Part shown: positions 54,131 to 62,859 of the stretch, piece by piece
How positions within the stretch are numbered: position 1 is the stretch's first letter
Layout of the letters: the number at the start of each line of letters is the position of its first letter
Source: Planctomycetaceae bacterium
GTDB lineage: Bacteria; Planctomycetota; Planctomycetia; Planctomycetales; Planctomycetaceae
Reading direction: 5' to 3'
NCBI GenBank assembly: GCA_021732995.1
Contig: JAKFWA010000022.1
Location: 1-64,000 of the forward strand
Length of the DNA: 64,000 bases
Notes under the pieces: generated by a model
The model's input: the letters and a program-made list of their open reading frames with translations, nothing else
Database searches by the model: none
What the model was told of the DNA's origin: nothing
Translations under genes and position numbers: made by a program

Positions 54131-55210
54131 ATGACCTCTCATATTCGTATCCCGTCTGTCGTACTCGCAGATTTTTGTGCGACCCTCTTTGAAGCCGCCG
54201 GGGTCACTCGCGAGGAAGCCGCGCTCGTTTCGACGAGTCTTGTCGATTCCAATCTCTGCGGCCACGAATCGCACGGCGTGATGCGCATGGTCGAGTATCT
54301 GGCCGCGCTCAGGGATGGCGAACTGAAGGCGGGTGTGTCGCTCGAAGTCTTGAATCAAACCGGTTCAGTCCTGGTATGCGATGGGCAATTCGGTTTCGGT
54401 CAGGTGCAAATGCGGCGGCTGGTCGAACGCCTGGCGCCGATGGCCCGCGACCAAGGGGTGGCTTGCGGCACCCTGAAACACAGCGGGCACGTTGGTCGTC
54501 TGGGCGAATGGGTGGAACGCATCGCCGAGCAGCAACTCGCCAGCGTGATGTCAGTGAATGACAACGGCGTGCTGATGTGCGTGGCGCCGCCCGCTGGTAC
54601 TCAAGCGCGGTTGAGCACGAACCCGATCGCGGTCGGAGTCCCGACGACCACTGCTCCACTTGTGCTGGATATCTCCACCAGCATGGTGGCAAACGGCAAG
54701 GTGAGAGTTGCTCAAGTCGCTGGGCAAACGTGTCCGGAAGGCTGGTTGCTGGATTCCGCAGGCCAACCGACGACCGACCCCAACACGCGCTTCGCCGATC
54801 CCCCAGGCACCATTCGACCGATGGGTGGCTATAAGGGTTTCGGCCTTGGTCTGCTATTTGACGTGCTGGTCGGCGGCTTGAGCGGCGGCTTCTGTCCGCC
54901 CGCTCCGGCCGGCGAAGTGGAGTGCAACAACGTGCTCCTGATCATCTTCGATCCACGCCGGTTTCAGGGTTTCGAGCACTTTGTCGCTCAATCTCAGGAG
55001 TTGTGCGACTTCGTACGCGAGACACCGCCTCGGGACCCGCAGTCGGCAATCCGTCTACCGAACGATCGTGCGAGAACCCTGCGCAGCCAGCGACTCGTCG
55101 AGGGTATTCCTCTCGATTCCGGAACGTGGGCGGCTTTGCGGGAACGGGCTCGGCGCCTATCCGTCACGCCACCCGAAGTCGACAGCATCGAGGGCGAATC
55201 TCGCTCGTAG
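54131..55210 (+). CDS. Ldh family (malate/L-lactate dehydrogenase type 2) oxidoreductase
   Basis: A 359-residue NAD(P)-dependent dehydrogenase of the MDH2/L-sulfolactate/ureidoglycolate type. Recognisable parts are VDSNLCGHESHGVMRMVEYL (with the active-site His), GTLKHSGHVGRLGEWVERI, STNPIAVGVPT, LDISTSMVANGKVRVAQVAG and GGYKGFGLGLLFDVLVGGLSGG. It has no signal peptide. The ATG at 54131 is chosen; the longer frame upstream has no coding character. The substrate is a 2-hydroxyacid of unknown identity. It is followed by the cytochrome gene 139 bp downstream. Confidence 0.87.
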   Translation: MTSHIRIPSVVLADFCATLFEAAGVTREEAALVSTSLVDSNLCGHESHGVMRMVEYLAALRDGELKAGVSLEVLNQTGSVLVCDGQFGFGQVQMRRLVERLAPMARDQGVACGTLKHSGHVGRLGEWVERIAEQQLASVMSVNDNGVLMCVAPPAGTQARLSTNPIAVGVPTTTAPLVLDISTSMVANGKVRVAQVAGQTCPEGWLLDSAGQPTTDPNTRFADPPGTIRPMGGYKGFGLGLLFDVLVGGLSGGFCPPAPAGEVECNNVLLIIFDPRRFQGFEHFVAQSQELCDFVRETPPRDPQSAIRLPNDRARTLRSQRLVEGIPLDSGTWAALRERARRLSVTPPEVDSIEGESRS

Positions 55211-55349
55211 CACAATCATTGCCCGTCGTCTCTTCGCATCGATCGTGGCCTGCTTCACTGTCGCCGATCGTTCGTGGAATCGCGCTGGAAGAACTAACCT
55301 ACACTCCCCGTTGGTTTCCCTTCTCTCGTCCATCCTTTGAGAACCCGCT

Positions 55350-58300
55350 ATGCGTATGGCTTGGAGACGTGGCGTCGTTGCGCTGCTGGTGTGCCTGTTG
55401 AGTGTCATTGTTTCGCAGCCGGCGCTGGCTCAGAAATGTCTGGCTCCGGACTTCAAGGTTGAGCTGCTCTACAGCGTGCCGGAGGTCGAGCATCCCTCCG
55501 TTGTGACGTGCGATGACGATGGCAACCTGTTCGTCGGCGAAGATCCGATGGACATGCGCGGGCCGACTTCCAAGGAGTTCGACCGCGTCCTGTTCATTCA
55601 GTTTGGCCCGGACGGCAAGCCGATCAAGAAGACCGTTTTCTGCGACAAGCTAGCGGCAGTGTTCGGACTGATCTGGCACGATGGCGCGTTGTACGTCATG
55701 CACGCGCCGCACTACTCGGTCTTCCGAGATACCGATGGCGACGGCGTGGCCGACGAACGTAAGGATCTGGCAACCGGCTTTGGCCCGCCCGCAGGCGTGT
55801 ATGGCTTTAATGATCACATCGTGACGGGTACTCGGCTGGGGCTGGATGGTCGCGTGTATGTGAGTGTCGGGGATAAGGGTGTGCCGAAGGCGGTGGGCTC
55901 GGATGGTTCGGCGATCACGCTCGAAGGCGGCGGCGTCATCCGCATGAAGCTGGATGGTTCGGAGCTGGAGATCGTTTCGTCCGGCACGCGCAATCATCTC
56001 GACGTCGCGATGGACTCGCTGGATAACATTTTTAGTTACGACAATACCGACGATGGCCTGGGCTGGTGGACTCGCTTCACTCACCACGTGCCGACCGGTT
56101 ACTACGGCTATCCCTACGATTATCACCCGCACCCCGAACGTCACCTGCCGCGTATCACCGAGCATGGTGGAGGCTCGCCCGTTGGTGCCGCGTGCTATCG
56201 CGAAGCGGCGTGGCCTGCGACCTATGTCGACAGCCCATTCTTCTGCGAATGGGGTAAGCAGAAGGTGCAACGCTTCAAGCTCAAGAAAAAGGGCGCCAGC
56301 TTCGAAGCCGAGCTAGAAGATTTTTTGGTACCAGATGGCAGTGGTGAGCCCTTCCGTCCGCTCGACCTGACCTTCAGTCCGGACGGCAAGCATATGTATC
56401 TGGCCGACTGGAACTACAACGGCTGGGTGAACCCGGCCGTGAAGGGGCGGCTGTATCGCATCACCTACACCGGCAGTGAACCGGCGGTGAAAGATGAGCC
56501 TGCCCGCGCACCGAAGGACGCGAGTGTTGATCAACTCATCGCATCGCTGGGGCACCCATCGCATGCAGAACGAATGCGAGCCCAGTTCGCTCTGACAAAG
56601 AAACCAGCGGCTGATGTACTGCCCAAGCTTTCCGCTCTGACGGGTTCGAAAGACGCCGCGCCGTCGGCCAAGGTCCATGCGATCTGGTCGTTGTACGCCG
56701 TGGCGATGTCTGGAGCGAATCCGGAAGAACAACGGCAGCGCCTCTTTGGTCCTGCACTCGCTTGGGAAGCGGCCTTCAGCGACGCTGATCCATCCGTGCG
56801 AGCTCAAGCGGCCCGAGCGATCGGCCTGCATCGCGATGAGCATGCCAAGCTGGCCGAACTCTTGTTGCAAGATCCCGACGGGACGGTCCGCCTACAGGCC
56901 GCGGTTGCTCTGGGAAGACATGGCGATCCCCTGCCCGCCGCGAAGTGGAAGAGCACTGATGCGGGCCAGGCGGGAGTGATTCTGCCGCGAGAATCGGACA
57001 CGCAACTCGTGGACTTGAAGTCTGGCTGTTCGAGTTGTTCGGTAGATCTGGCCAAAGCACTCCGCGATCCCGATGACTACGTACGGCATGTCGTCATTCA
57101 AGCTCTGCGTGTTGTCAACAACTGGAGCGAGATTGGCGAAGCTCTGAAATCTGATAACCCGCGCGTGCGCACGGGCGCCATCATCGCGCTGACGGGTGTC
57201 TATGACGAGAACGCGATTCAAGCGCTGCAGGATGTCGCCTTGAATGGTCCGGCGACGGAAGACCGTGTGCGAGCCATCGAAGGCCTGACCGAGGTTCATC
57301 GGCGAGCGGCTCCGTACGTCAAAGGTTGGTGGGGAACACAGCCCGCGCGCGGCAAGCCTGCTCGACCGAAGACTCAGGATTGGTCCGGAACATCCAAGGT
57401 GGCGGCAGCGTTGCGAGCGGTCTTGGAAGGCAACGGACCGCATCAAGCGAAGTTGGCTGTGATCAAGGCTTGGCGAATTGTCGATGATCCCGCAGCACTC
57501 ATGATGCTCCGCAACATGGCGCACTCGCACTACAAGAGCGACGGCCCGATTGAAGCGATCATCACTCTGGCAGCATTGAAAGACAAAGAATCCGTGTCGC
57601 TGTTTGCGAAGATCGCGAGTGACGAAAAGTGCTGGGAAGAGCTGCGTCGCGAAGCCGTTAAGGGCATCACGGCGATTGGTTCGCCGGAAGCGGTGAAGCA
57701 ATTGGTTGATCTGATTTCTGCTGACAAGACCTCACCGGAACTGGTCGGCCTGACACTCGAAGCGCTGGGCAAGATCAAGAACGCAGACTCTGCTTCTGTT
57801 GTCGAGAAGCGTTTGACGGATGGCAACGCCGCTGTGCGTATCAAGGCCGCCGAAGCGTTCGGAGCGATTCGTGGCGCGGATGGCGCGGCTCAGATTGCCG
57901 AGTTGCTGAAGGATTCTGATATTGGCGTGAAGAAGGCGGCGCTGGGGGTGTTGGCCAAGAACTCTGGTGAAGCACCGAAGCCCGGCCGTCGCAACAAGGG
58001 GGAGAACAACGACCAGCAGGCGAGGCGTGCTGCATACGTGCCCGCCGTGATCGCTGCAGCAAACGATCCTGCGGTGAAGTTCGAAGCTCAGATGGCACTC
58101 GCTCAGATCATCGATCGGCGGGCTTTGGCTCTGTATCTCGATGGTCTTACAAGTCCCAATCAGGATCTGCGTAATGCGAGCCTCAACGCGCTGGTCACGC
58201 TGCGCAGTTCGATCAGCGACGACATCTTGAAACTGCACGAGTTGAATGAACTGCCCGCGAAGGCTCGCGGCCCGCTGCAGCAGGTGTTCTCGGCACCGGC

Positions 58301-59267
58301 ACCGGTCCTGAAGTGGCAAGTCCTGGGATCGTTCCCGAAGGAACCCAAGGACAAGCTGCCTGAGCTGGATCGCGCGGCGGCTCCGGACCTCAACCAGTTG
58401 CATCATGTCGGTGAACGAGCCTTGAAGTGGAAGTCGGTGGAGCTGACCGATAAGGACGGTCGACTTGATCCAGGTCGGCACGTCGATGGTTCGCGCGATG
58501 GCGTGTGGGTGTTCGCCTACACCGCCATTGAAGCCGAGACCGCCGGCCCGCGCAGCTTTGTGGTGGGCAGTGATGATCAGCTCATCGTGCATGTGAACGG
58601 CAAGAAAGTTTACGAGTTCATGGCCAATCGCGGTTGGGACAAAGCTCAGGGGCAGTTCAGCGCCGAACTGCAGGCCGGCACCAATCACATCTGGATCCAA
58701 TGCGGTAACGACGGTGGCCCCTGGGATTGTTCGCTCGCCATGAGTTCCCGCGATCCCAAGTTCGCATTCCTGTTTGAGAACGCCACTCCGATGCTGGATA
58801 TTTCAGCGTTCCGCGATTTCGCGATGAAGAACGCGGGTGACGCCCTCAACGGCCAAAAGATCTTTGAGAACCCCAAAGGCGTCGGCTGTGTGAAATGTCA
58901 TGCGGTGAGTGGCGTCGGCGGCAAAGTCGGCCCCGATCTGGTGGGCATCGGAGCCCGCTATCCGAAGGATGAATTGATCCGTTCCATCCTCGAACCCAGC
59001 GCCCGCATCGCCAACGGCTTCGATACCGCGATCATCGAAACCAAAGATGGTCGAGTCATCACCGGAGTCCTGAAGCTCGACAGCCCCGAAGCCGTTGAAC
59101 TGATGACCAACGAAGGCAAGACCATCCGCATTCCCGCCGACGAGATCGAAGACAAAGCCCGCAGCCCGGTCTCCACCATGCCCAACGGCATCAAAGACGG
59201 CCTCACCCTGCAGGATTTCGCTGATATCGTCGCCTACCTGGAAAGCCTGAAGCAGGCAGCGAAGTGA
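55350..59267 (+). CDS. PVC-type propeller/HEAT-repeat cytochrome c protein
   Basis: A 1305-residue secreted protein. A signal peptide (GVVALLVCLLSVIVSQPALAQ) leads a membrane-bound-dehydrogenase-like beta-propeller (~30-370; PDFKVELLYSVPEVEHPS, GNLFVGEDPMDMRGP, LTFSPDGKHMYLADWNYNGWVNP). Next come alpha-helical HEAT-like repeats (~390-900; several with DxxxxVRxxA). Then comes a ligand-binding-like beta domain (~1020-1150; DGVWVFAYTAIEAE, VVGSDDQLIVHVNGKKVYEF). Last is a heme domain with CVKCH at residues 1180-1184 and the tail motif KDGRVITGVLK. This architecture is typical of planctomycetes and is thought to oxidise sugars or alcohols in the periplasm. The ATG at 55350 opens the signal peptide. 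Confidence 0.92.
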   Translation: MRMAWRRGVVALLVCLLSVIVSQPALAQKCLAPDFKVELLYSVPEVEHPSVVTCDDDGNLFVGEDPMDMRGPTSKEFDRVLFIQFGPDGKPIKKTVFCDKLAAVFGLIWHDGALYVMHAPHYSVFRDTDGDGVADERKDLATGFGPPAGVYGFNDHIVTGTRLGLDGRVYVSVGDKGVPKAVGSDGSAITLEGGGVIRMKLDGSELEIVSSGTRNHLDVAMDSLDNIFSYDNTDDGLGWWTRFTHHVPTGYYGYPYDYHPHPERHLPRITEHGGGSPVGAACYREAAWPATYVDSPFFCEWGKQKVQRFKLKKKGASFEAELEDFLVPDGSGEPFRPLDLTFSPDGKHMYLADWNYNGWVNPAVKGRLYRITYTGSEPAVKDEPARAPKDASVDQLIASLGHPSHAERMRAQFALTKKPAADVLPKLSALTGSKDAAPSAKVHAIWSLYAVAMSGANPEEQRQRLFGPALAWEAAFSDADPSVRAQAARAIGLHRDEHAKLAELLLQDPDGTVRLQAAVALGRHGDPLPAAKWKSTDAGQAGVILPRESDTQLVDLKSGCSSCSVDLAKALRDPDDYVRHVVIQALRVVNNWSEIGEALKSDNPRVRTGAIIALTGVYDENAIQALQDVALNGPATEDRVRAIEGLTEVHRRAAPYVKGWWGTQPARGKPARPKTQDWSGTSKVAAALRAVLEGNGPHQAKLAVIKAWRIVDDPAALMMLRNMAHSHYKSDGPIEAIITLAALKDKESVSLFAKIASDEKCWEELRREAVKGITAIGSPEAVKQLVDLISADKTSPELVGLTLEALGKIKNADSASVVEKRLTDGNAAVRIKAAEAFGAIRGADGAAQIAELLKDSDIGVKKAALGVLAKNSGEAPKPGRRNKGENNDQQARRAAYVPAVIAAANDPAVKFEAQMALAQIIDRRALALYLDGLTSPNQDLRNASLNALVTLRSSISDDILKLHELNELPAKARGPLQQVFSAPAPVLKWQVLGSFPKEPKDKLPELDRAAAPDLNQLHHVGERALKWKSVELTDKDGRLDPGRHVDGSRDGVWVFAYTAIEAETAGPRSFVVGSDDQLIVHVNGKKVYEFMANRGWDKAQGQFSAELQAGTNHIWIQCGNDGGPWDCSLAMSSRDPKFAFLFENATPMLDISAFRDFAMKNAGDALNGQKIFENPKGVGCVKCHAVSGVGGKVGPDLVGIGARYPKDELIRSILEPSARIANGFDTAIIETKDGRVITGVLKLDSPEAVELMTNEGKTIRIPADEIEDKARSPVSTMPNGIKDGLTLQDFADIVAYLESLKQAAK

Positions 59268-59333
59268 GGCTGCGATTATGGCAGGGAGCGCCCATTTCTT
59301 GCTGTGGCATGCCCCCACTGCAGCCGAAACTCC

Positions 59334-59362
59334 TTGCTCTGTATTGAGCCGTTGCATATAAG
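59334..59362 (+). promoter_or_regulatory. Sigma-70-like promoter of the candidate small RNA
   Basis: TTGCTC at 59334-59339, a 17-nt spacer and TATAAG at 59357-59362 are a good fit to the housekeeping promoter consensus. They sit in the gap after the cytochrome gene. A transcript would start near 59369, just before a long run of hairpins, and no plus-strand gene follows within 1.3 kb. Confidence 0.6.
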
Positions 59363-59368
59363 TAGAAA

Positions 59369-59579
59369 AGAGGTCGTGAGCGACTGCCGGGGTCCCATAC
59401 TAAGGGACTTGCCGGTGTCCACTCACGAGAGTCAATAGTTGTGCCCCGTTACGAATGGGGCCTTACCTTGATCCCGTTCGCTCTAGAACTTCGAACGGGG
59501 GACTTCGGGACTATCGACACAATCCTCTTCGTTGAATTGAATGCCGCCGACGCTTAGCCGCGTTGGCGGCTTTCTTTTT
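59369..59579 (+). ncRNA. Candidate structured small RNA, about 205-210 nt
   Basis: Promoter, fold and terminator are all visible. The 5' end AAGAGG (59368-59373) pairs with CCTCTT (59524-59529), closing a multibranch structure; TCG 59374-59376 can pair with CGA 59515-59517. Inside are three hairpins. First is a long one at 59375-59427 (CGTGAG/CTCACG, GAC/GTC, CCGG/CCGG, GTCCC/GGGAC). The second is GCCCC/GGGGC at 59443-59461. The third is CCCGTTCG/CGAACGGG at 59473-59499. A terminator follows at 59543-59579. No reading frame of note lies inside. I find no motifs of tmRNA, RNase P RNA or 4.5S RNA. The three-hairpin form differs from the single rod of classic 6S RNA. The minus-strand neighbour makes a riboswitch unlikely. 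Confidence 0.65.
59543..59579 (+). terminator. Rho-independent terminator of the small RNA
   Basis: The stem 59543-59553 with 59560-59570 (11 bp, one G-T pair, loop TTAGCC) is followed by TTTCTTTTT. The T-tract overlaps the stop codon of the minus-strand gene by two bases. The tract is on the plus strand only, so it serves the plus-strand RNA. Confidence 0.88.
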
Positions 59580-60153
59580 AACTCCTTGATGCAGGCGCCT
59601 CTTTGGGCGGTGTTAACAGCGATCCAATAGGGTCTCCAGCAAGTGGTCCCTCTATTCTTAAAGAGTTTCCCGGTAACTTCGCGCCGATTTCCATCGCTCG
59701 ACTAACAAACGCAGTCCACCATTCGCCGGGCACCTTTGCGGGGTGGTTTTGATGCAACTCCCAGCAAACAAGAATGGGGTTGATCAGAAGGACATGCGCA
59801 ATTTTCCTGCTCCCTGACGACTTAACCGCGATGAATCCCAGTTGCTCAAGTGACTGAATGCGTTCCGCCCACGTGCGCACTGCACGACCGCCTGAGTATC
59901 CCGAGCTATATGCGGCGGCTTCTTCGTCGTTGATGGAAACAATGCCCTCGTCAAAACAACGCACCCATAAGTCTAGGTAGACAACACTTGGGTCACCCTT
60001 CTTCGACAACAGCTTTATCAAGTGCATAACCAGAGGCAGAAGTCGAGGGATGCTCGCAAATCCGTCATTGGTTCTTCTATCCCAAATCTTCGCCGCCGAC
60101 CCCGGCCAAAGCGTATCTCTGAGTTCTCTTCGCCGCTCTGTTGCTGTCGCCAT
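59578..60153 (-). CDS. Hypothetical protein with winged-helix-like segment
   Basis: A 191-residue protein of uncertain family. The N-terminus is basic (ATATERRRELRDTLWPGSAAKIWDRRTNDGFASIPRLL). The middle GGRAVRTWAERIQSLEQLGFIAVKSSGSRKIAHVLLINP reads like a recognition helix followed by a beta wing, as in replication initiators and transcription regulators. The C-terminal ~40 residues are Pro/Ser-rich. Lower GC than the core genes and the neighbouring AT-rich gap suggest acquired DNA. No integrase or plasmid gene is nearby. I cannot name it. Confidence 0.6.
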   Translation of the reverse strand: MATATERRRELRDTLWPGSAAKIWDRRTNDGFASIPRLLPLVMHLIKLLSKKGDPSVVYLDLWVRCFDEGIVSINDEEAAAYSSGYSGGRAVRTWAERIQSLEQLGFIAVKSSGSRKIAHVLLINPILVCWELHQNHPAKVPGEWWTAFVSRAMEIGAKLPGNSLRIEGPLAGDPIGSLLTPPKEAPASRS

Positions 60154-60942
60154 TGCCAGCCTCTCCTCTCGACCTGAACCTTAACGAGCTTCGGCACTCT
60201 GACAATGGCGAAATGGTCTTGGTTCGCGTTTTTGATGAGATCAGGTCTGGCGGCACTGGCGATCATCGCGAGTGGGAATGTAGGCTAGTCTGATCAGTAA
60301 TCCAAGCATTTTTTGTCTGATCGATGAGGCCTTGGTGTGATGACTGCCTTTTTCTTCGCGGTTTCGACGCGTTTTTTGTACTTGAATGTGCTTTCATTCA
60401 ACTTTTCGTTGTCTGTTTGTGCGAATAATCGCCTATTTTTATAGTTTTTTCCAGTATTTATTTGCTTTTCCGTGCTCCCGGTGATCCCGTAATCGCTAGT
60501 TAGCGCAGCTTCTGTGATCCAGTGATCCATGTTTGTGGCTTTGACTTTTTATTTTGAGCTGAGAATCGCGGCGTCTGCAGGCTGCAGAATGATTCGAGCC
60601 TAGGTATTCAGAGGTGGCACGGATCCAGACGTAAATTGATCGTTCTGAATTCGTGCTAAGAGGACCTCAACAGCCCTATGCCGTGGCTTGGAGCGAAGTG
60701 GGGAGTCGAAGAGTTGGGCATGCTTGCCCGTGGTCGGGCTTGCAGTAACTGCCTGCCGGGAGAGCTGATGGGCCAGCTCGTGGGGAAGCCTGTTTGAGCT
60801 GCGATCTGTACGGCGTGGCGCAGTCACGAGAGTCAGTTCGGCTGTGCCCGCTGGGCATTCCGATAGCCCGAATATGCGTGACTAGTACCGCCGCGTGTTG
60901 AGCGGCACTGGACTCTTCGACCATCAGCGGTAGTGTTGCCTC
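60154..60942. other. 789-bp gap, partly AT-rich, no supported gene
   Basis: The segment 60290-60560 is clearly more AT-rich than the rest of the window, with T-runs and several GGATCAC/GATC words near 60480-60530. A 78-codon minus-strand frame (60294-60530) is not supported by composition. The segment 60560-60942 returns to normal GC and holds nothing I can identify. The whole gap is probably remnant accessory DNA upstream of the winged-helix-like gene. Confidence 0.5.
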
Positions 60943-61487
60943 ATGAGCCCTCTTCGATATTCCATCAACCTCACGTTGTACGGGGCTGTGATCCTCGGGC
61001 AATTCCTGCAGATGAAGAATTGCATCGTCAGGCGGTTGAGAACCTCAACCGGGCGGATGCTCTGCTGTTTGGGCGGGTGACTTATGAAATGATGGAGTCA
61101 GCGTTTCGGTCGGCGGCGTGGGAAGCACCGCTCGATTGGAAGCACTCCTTCGGCCGGACGATCGATGCGGCCAGGAAGTACGTCGTGTCGAGCACCTTGA
61201 ACCAGGTCGAGTGGAACGCGGAACTCGTGCGCGGGGATCTGGCGAAGACCGTTCAACAGCTCAAGCAGGAGCCGGGTAAGGGAGTGTTCCAGAGAGGCGT
61301 GAAGCTCCCGCTGGCGTTGGCGGAACTGGGATTGATCGGCGAGTACGAGCTCATCGTGCAGCCCACGCTTGCGGGTCACGGCCCCACGTTGTTCGCGGGG
61401 CTCTCGAAGCCTGTGGAGTTGAAGCTTGTGGATCGGCTGCAGTTCAGGTCAGGGGCAGTAGCTTTGCGGTATGAGCCGAGACGGTAG
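60943..61487 (+). pseudogene. RibD/DHFR-like reductase gene, frameshifted
   Basis: The frame from the ATG at 60943 begins MSPLRYSINLTLYG, the standard start of the RibD C-terminal/DHFR-like family. The rest (CDPRAIPADEELHRQAVENLNRADALLFGRVTYEMMESAF ... LPLALAELGLIGEYELIVQPTLAGHGPTLFAG) continues in another frame. One base appears lost near 60985, where related proteins have two Cys codons after the Gly. The C-terminal part is intact to 61487. Either the gene is recently inactivated or this is a sequencing error. The family includes uncharacterised NADPH-dependent reductases. A terminator-like hairpin lies 100 bp downstream. Confidence 0.75.
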
Positions 61488-61838
61488 GCAGTCGCTGCAG
61501 CGGGACGGGTAGAGCGACAAGAGATCGCGACCGCAGCCGGTGTCGGACGGACACAATCCTGCCCGCCCTACAAAAAGGTTACACCGCAAGCCAGATGACC
61601 TCCCGGTCGCCGGGCTTGTTTCTTTTTCAATTCTGAGTTCTGACCGGATTTCGGCTCAGGTTTCGGTCTAGACACGTTTTTGAAGCGTCCCGAAACTGCC
61701 GCTGGACTTGGGAGAGTCCGGGGAACTTGCGCGCCCGATGGGCGAACGAGTTCTTCTCAACGAACGCGGCTGAGCCGTTGTTCGCATCAGAGCGCGGTCT
61801 AACCGACCGCCACGCCGAGACTAGCAAGGGATGGCACA
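61488..61838. other. 351-bp gap before the lipoprotein gene
   Basis: It holds the terminator at 61587-61627 and no supported gene. The promoter of the following lipoprotein gene should lie in 61630-61830, but I cannot mark clear boxes. Confidence 0.5.
61587..61627 (+). terminator. Rho-independent terminator downstream of the RibD-like pseudogene
   Basis: CAAGCC at 61587-61592 pairs with GGCTTG at 61613-61618, and GACC pairs with GGTC inside, separated by a symmetric internal loop. TTTCTTTTT follows. It is oriented on the plus strand. Confidence 0.75.
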
Positions 61839-62645
61839 ATGTCTTGGAAATCAACTCCATGGCTATTGTTGGCGGGCCTGTCGCTGACAGGCTGTTATTC
61901 GATGCACCCGTACGGCATGCATCCGGGCATGTATAGCCCGGGCGTGCCGGCTCAACGCGTGCCGCTGCCGCCACGCCAGACGATCATCATGCCGAGCCAA
62001 CCGTCGACGGCTCCGATCATCACGACGCCGACGATGGTCCCCAATTCGACGTTCGCGCCTGGCAACACGTCGATTCAGGCGCCGGCACCCCGACAGAACC
62101 CCACGACGCTCGGGCCATCGTCTGCCGACAAGGCCGTGCCTGAACCACGTGACCCCAGTGCTGAAACCACTCCGGAAGGCAGCGCTCCTGACCGCACGTC
62201 AGACGCCCGTAAGGAAATGGGTTTCGTCGCCCCAATTCGCACTCAGCATCAGTTCGGCCTGCAGGACTTCGGCCGCTCAATGCCTGAGACCACTCGCAGC
62301 CGCTCAACGCCCACGCTGACTCGAGCAGGTGCCGTGAGTCTGCAGCCGATCGATCAGGTCGGTTACGACAATACGAGTTCGCATCATCCCGAGTTCGCCT
62401 GGATTCAAGGCCGATTGCAGTATGACGCAGCTCGCCAGTCGTGGCACCTGATGTACGACGACAACCCCGGCCGCGACCAGTGGGGCGGCGAGGTCCAGTT
62501 GATCGGCAACCTGCCGTTCCGGCCCAGCGATCACAACAAGCTGTTCCGCGTCTACGGCCAGGCTCATCCGAAGCTGACGGACCGCCTCAACAAGCCGCAG
62601 TACGAAGTGACTGACGTCGAGCCCCTCGCCAGCATCGAACGCTGA
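61839..62645 (+). CDS. Putative lipoprotein, 268 aa
   Basis: A secreted lipoprotein with a clear lipobox, LSLTGC, so Cys-19 should be acylated. Residues ~20-170 are low-complexity, Pro/Thr/Met-rich (MHPYGMHPGMYSPGVPAQRVPLPPRQ). Residues ~178-268 look folded (VGYDNTSSHHPEFAWIQGRLQYDAARQSWHLMYDD ... NKLFRVYGQAHPKLTDRLNKPQYEVTDVEPL), possibly an OB-like beta barrel. AAGGGAT precedes the ATG. I recognise no family. It stands upstream of lptB on the same strand, so an envelope role fits. Confidence 0.75.
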   Translation: MSWKSTPWLLLAGLSLTGCYSMHPYGMHPGMYSPGVPAQRVPLPPRQTIIMPSQPSTAPIITTPTMVPNSTFAPGNTSIQAPAPRQNPTTLGPSSADKAVPEPRDPSAETTPEGSAPDRTSDARKEMGFVAPIRTQHQFGLQDFGRSMPETTRSRSTPTLTRAGAVSLQPIDQVGYDNTSSHHPEFAWIQGRLQYDAARQSWHLMYDDNPGRDQWGGEVQLIGNLPFRPSDHNKLFRVYGQAHPKLTDRLNKPQYEVTDVEPLASIER

Positions 62646-62713
62646 TATTTCTCGCTCTCTACGCGAGAGAAGATGGCCGCAGGCCTGATAATGGGATGGT
62701 CTTCGCTTCGGCC

Positions 62714-62816
62714 GTAGGGTGGGGCAACCGCAGGGCGACCCACCACGAGGGTCATGGGGCTATTGCAGAGATTGGCCGATGGCTGACCGGTGGGTTCGTC
62801 CCTCAACCCACCCTAC
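62714..62816. repeat. GTAGGGTGGG / CCCACCCTAC inverted repeat
   Basis: GTAGGGTGGG at 62714-62723 and CCCACCCTAC at 62807-62816 are exact reverse complements. The similarity extends inwards as imperfect arms (62714-62744 and 62789-62816). It is a common type of intergenic palindromic element. It lies between the lipoprotein and lptB genes, just before the lptB RBS. Confidence 0.75.
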
Positions 62817-62859
62817 AGCAAGCACCACAGCCTCAGAGCTGACAGCAAGGACCGAACTC

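Noticed and set aside
59551-59570. Integron attC site suggested by the palindrome near the terminator
   Set aside because: No conserved 1L/1R core sites or integrase; the T-tract makes a terminator the simpler reading.
59369-59579. Riboswitch or attenuator reading of the structured RNA
   Set aside because: The terminator is followed by a minus-strand gene, so there is no plus-strand gene to control.
60294-60530. 78-codon minus-strand frame in the AT-rich gap
   Set aside because: Lys/Thr-rich, no RBS or domain, and explained by local AT-richness; left as unassigned.
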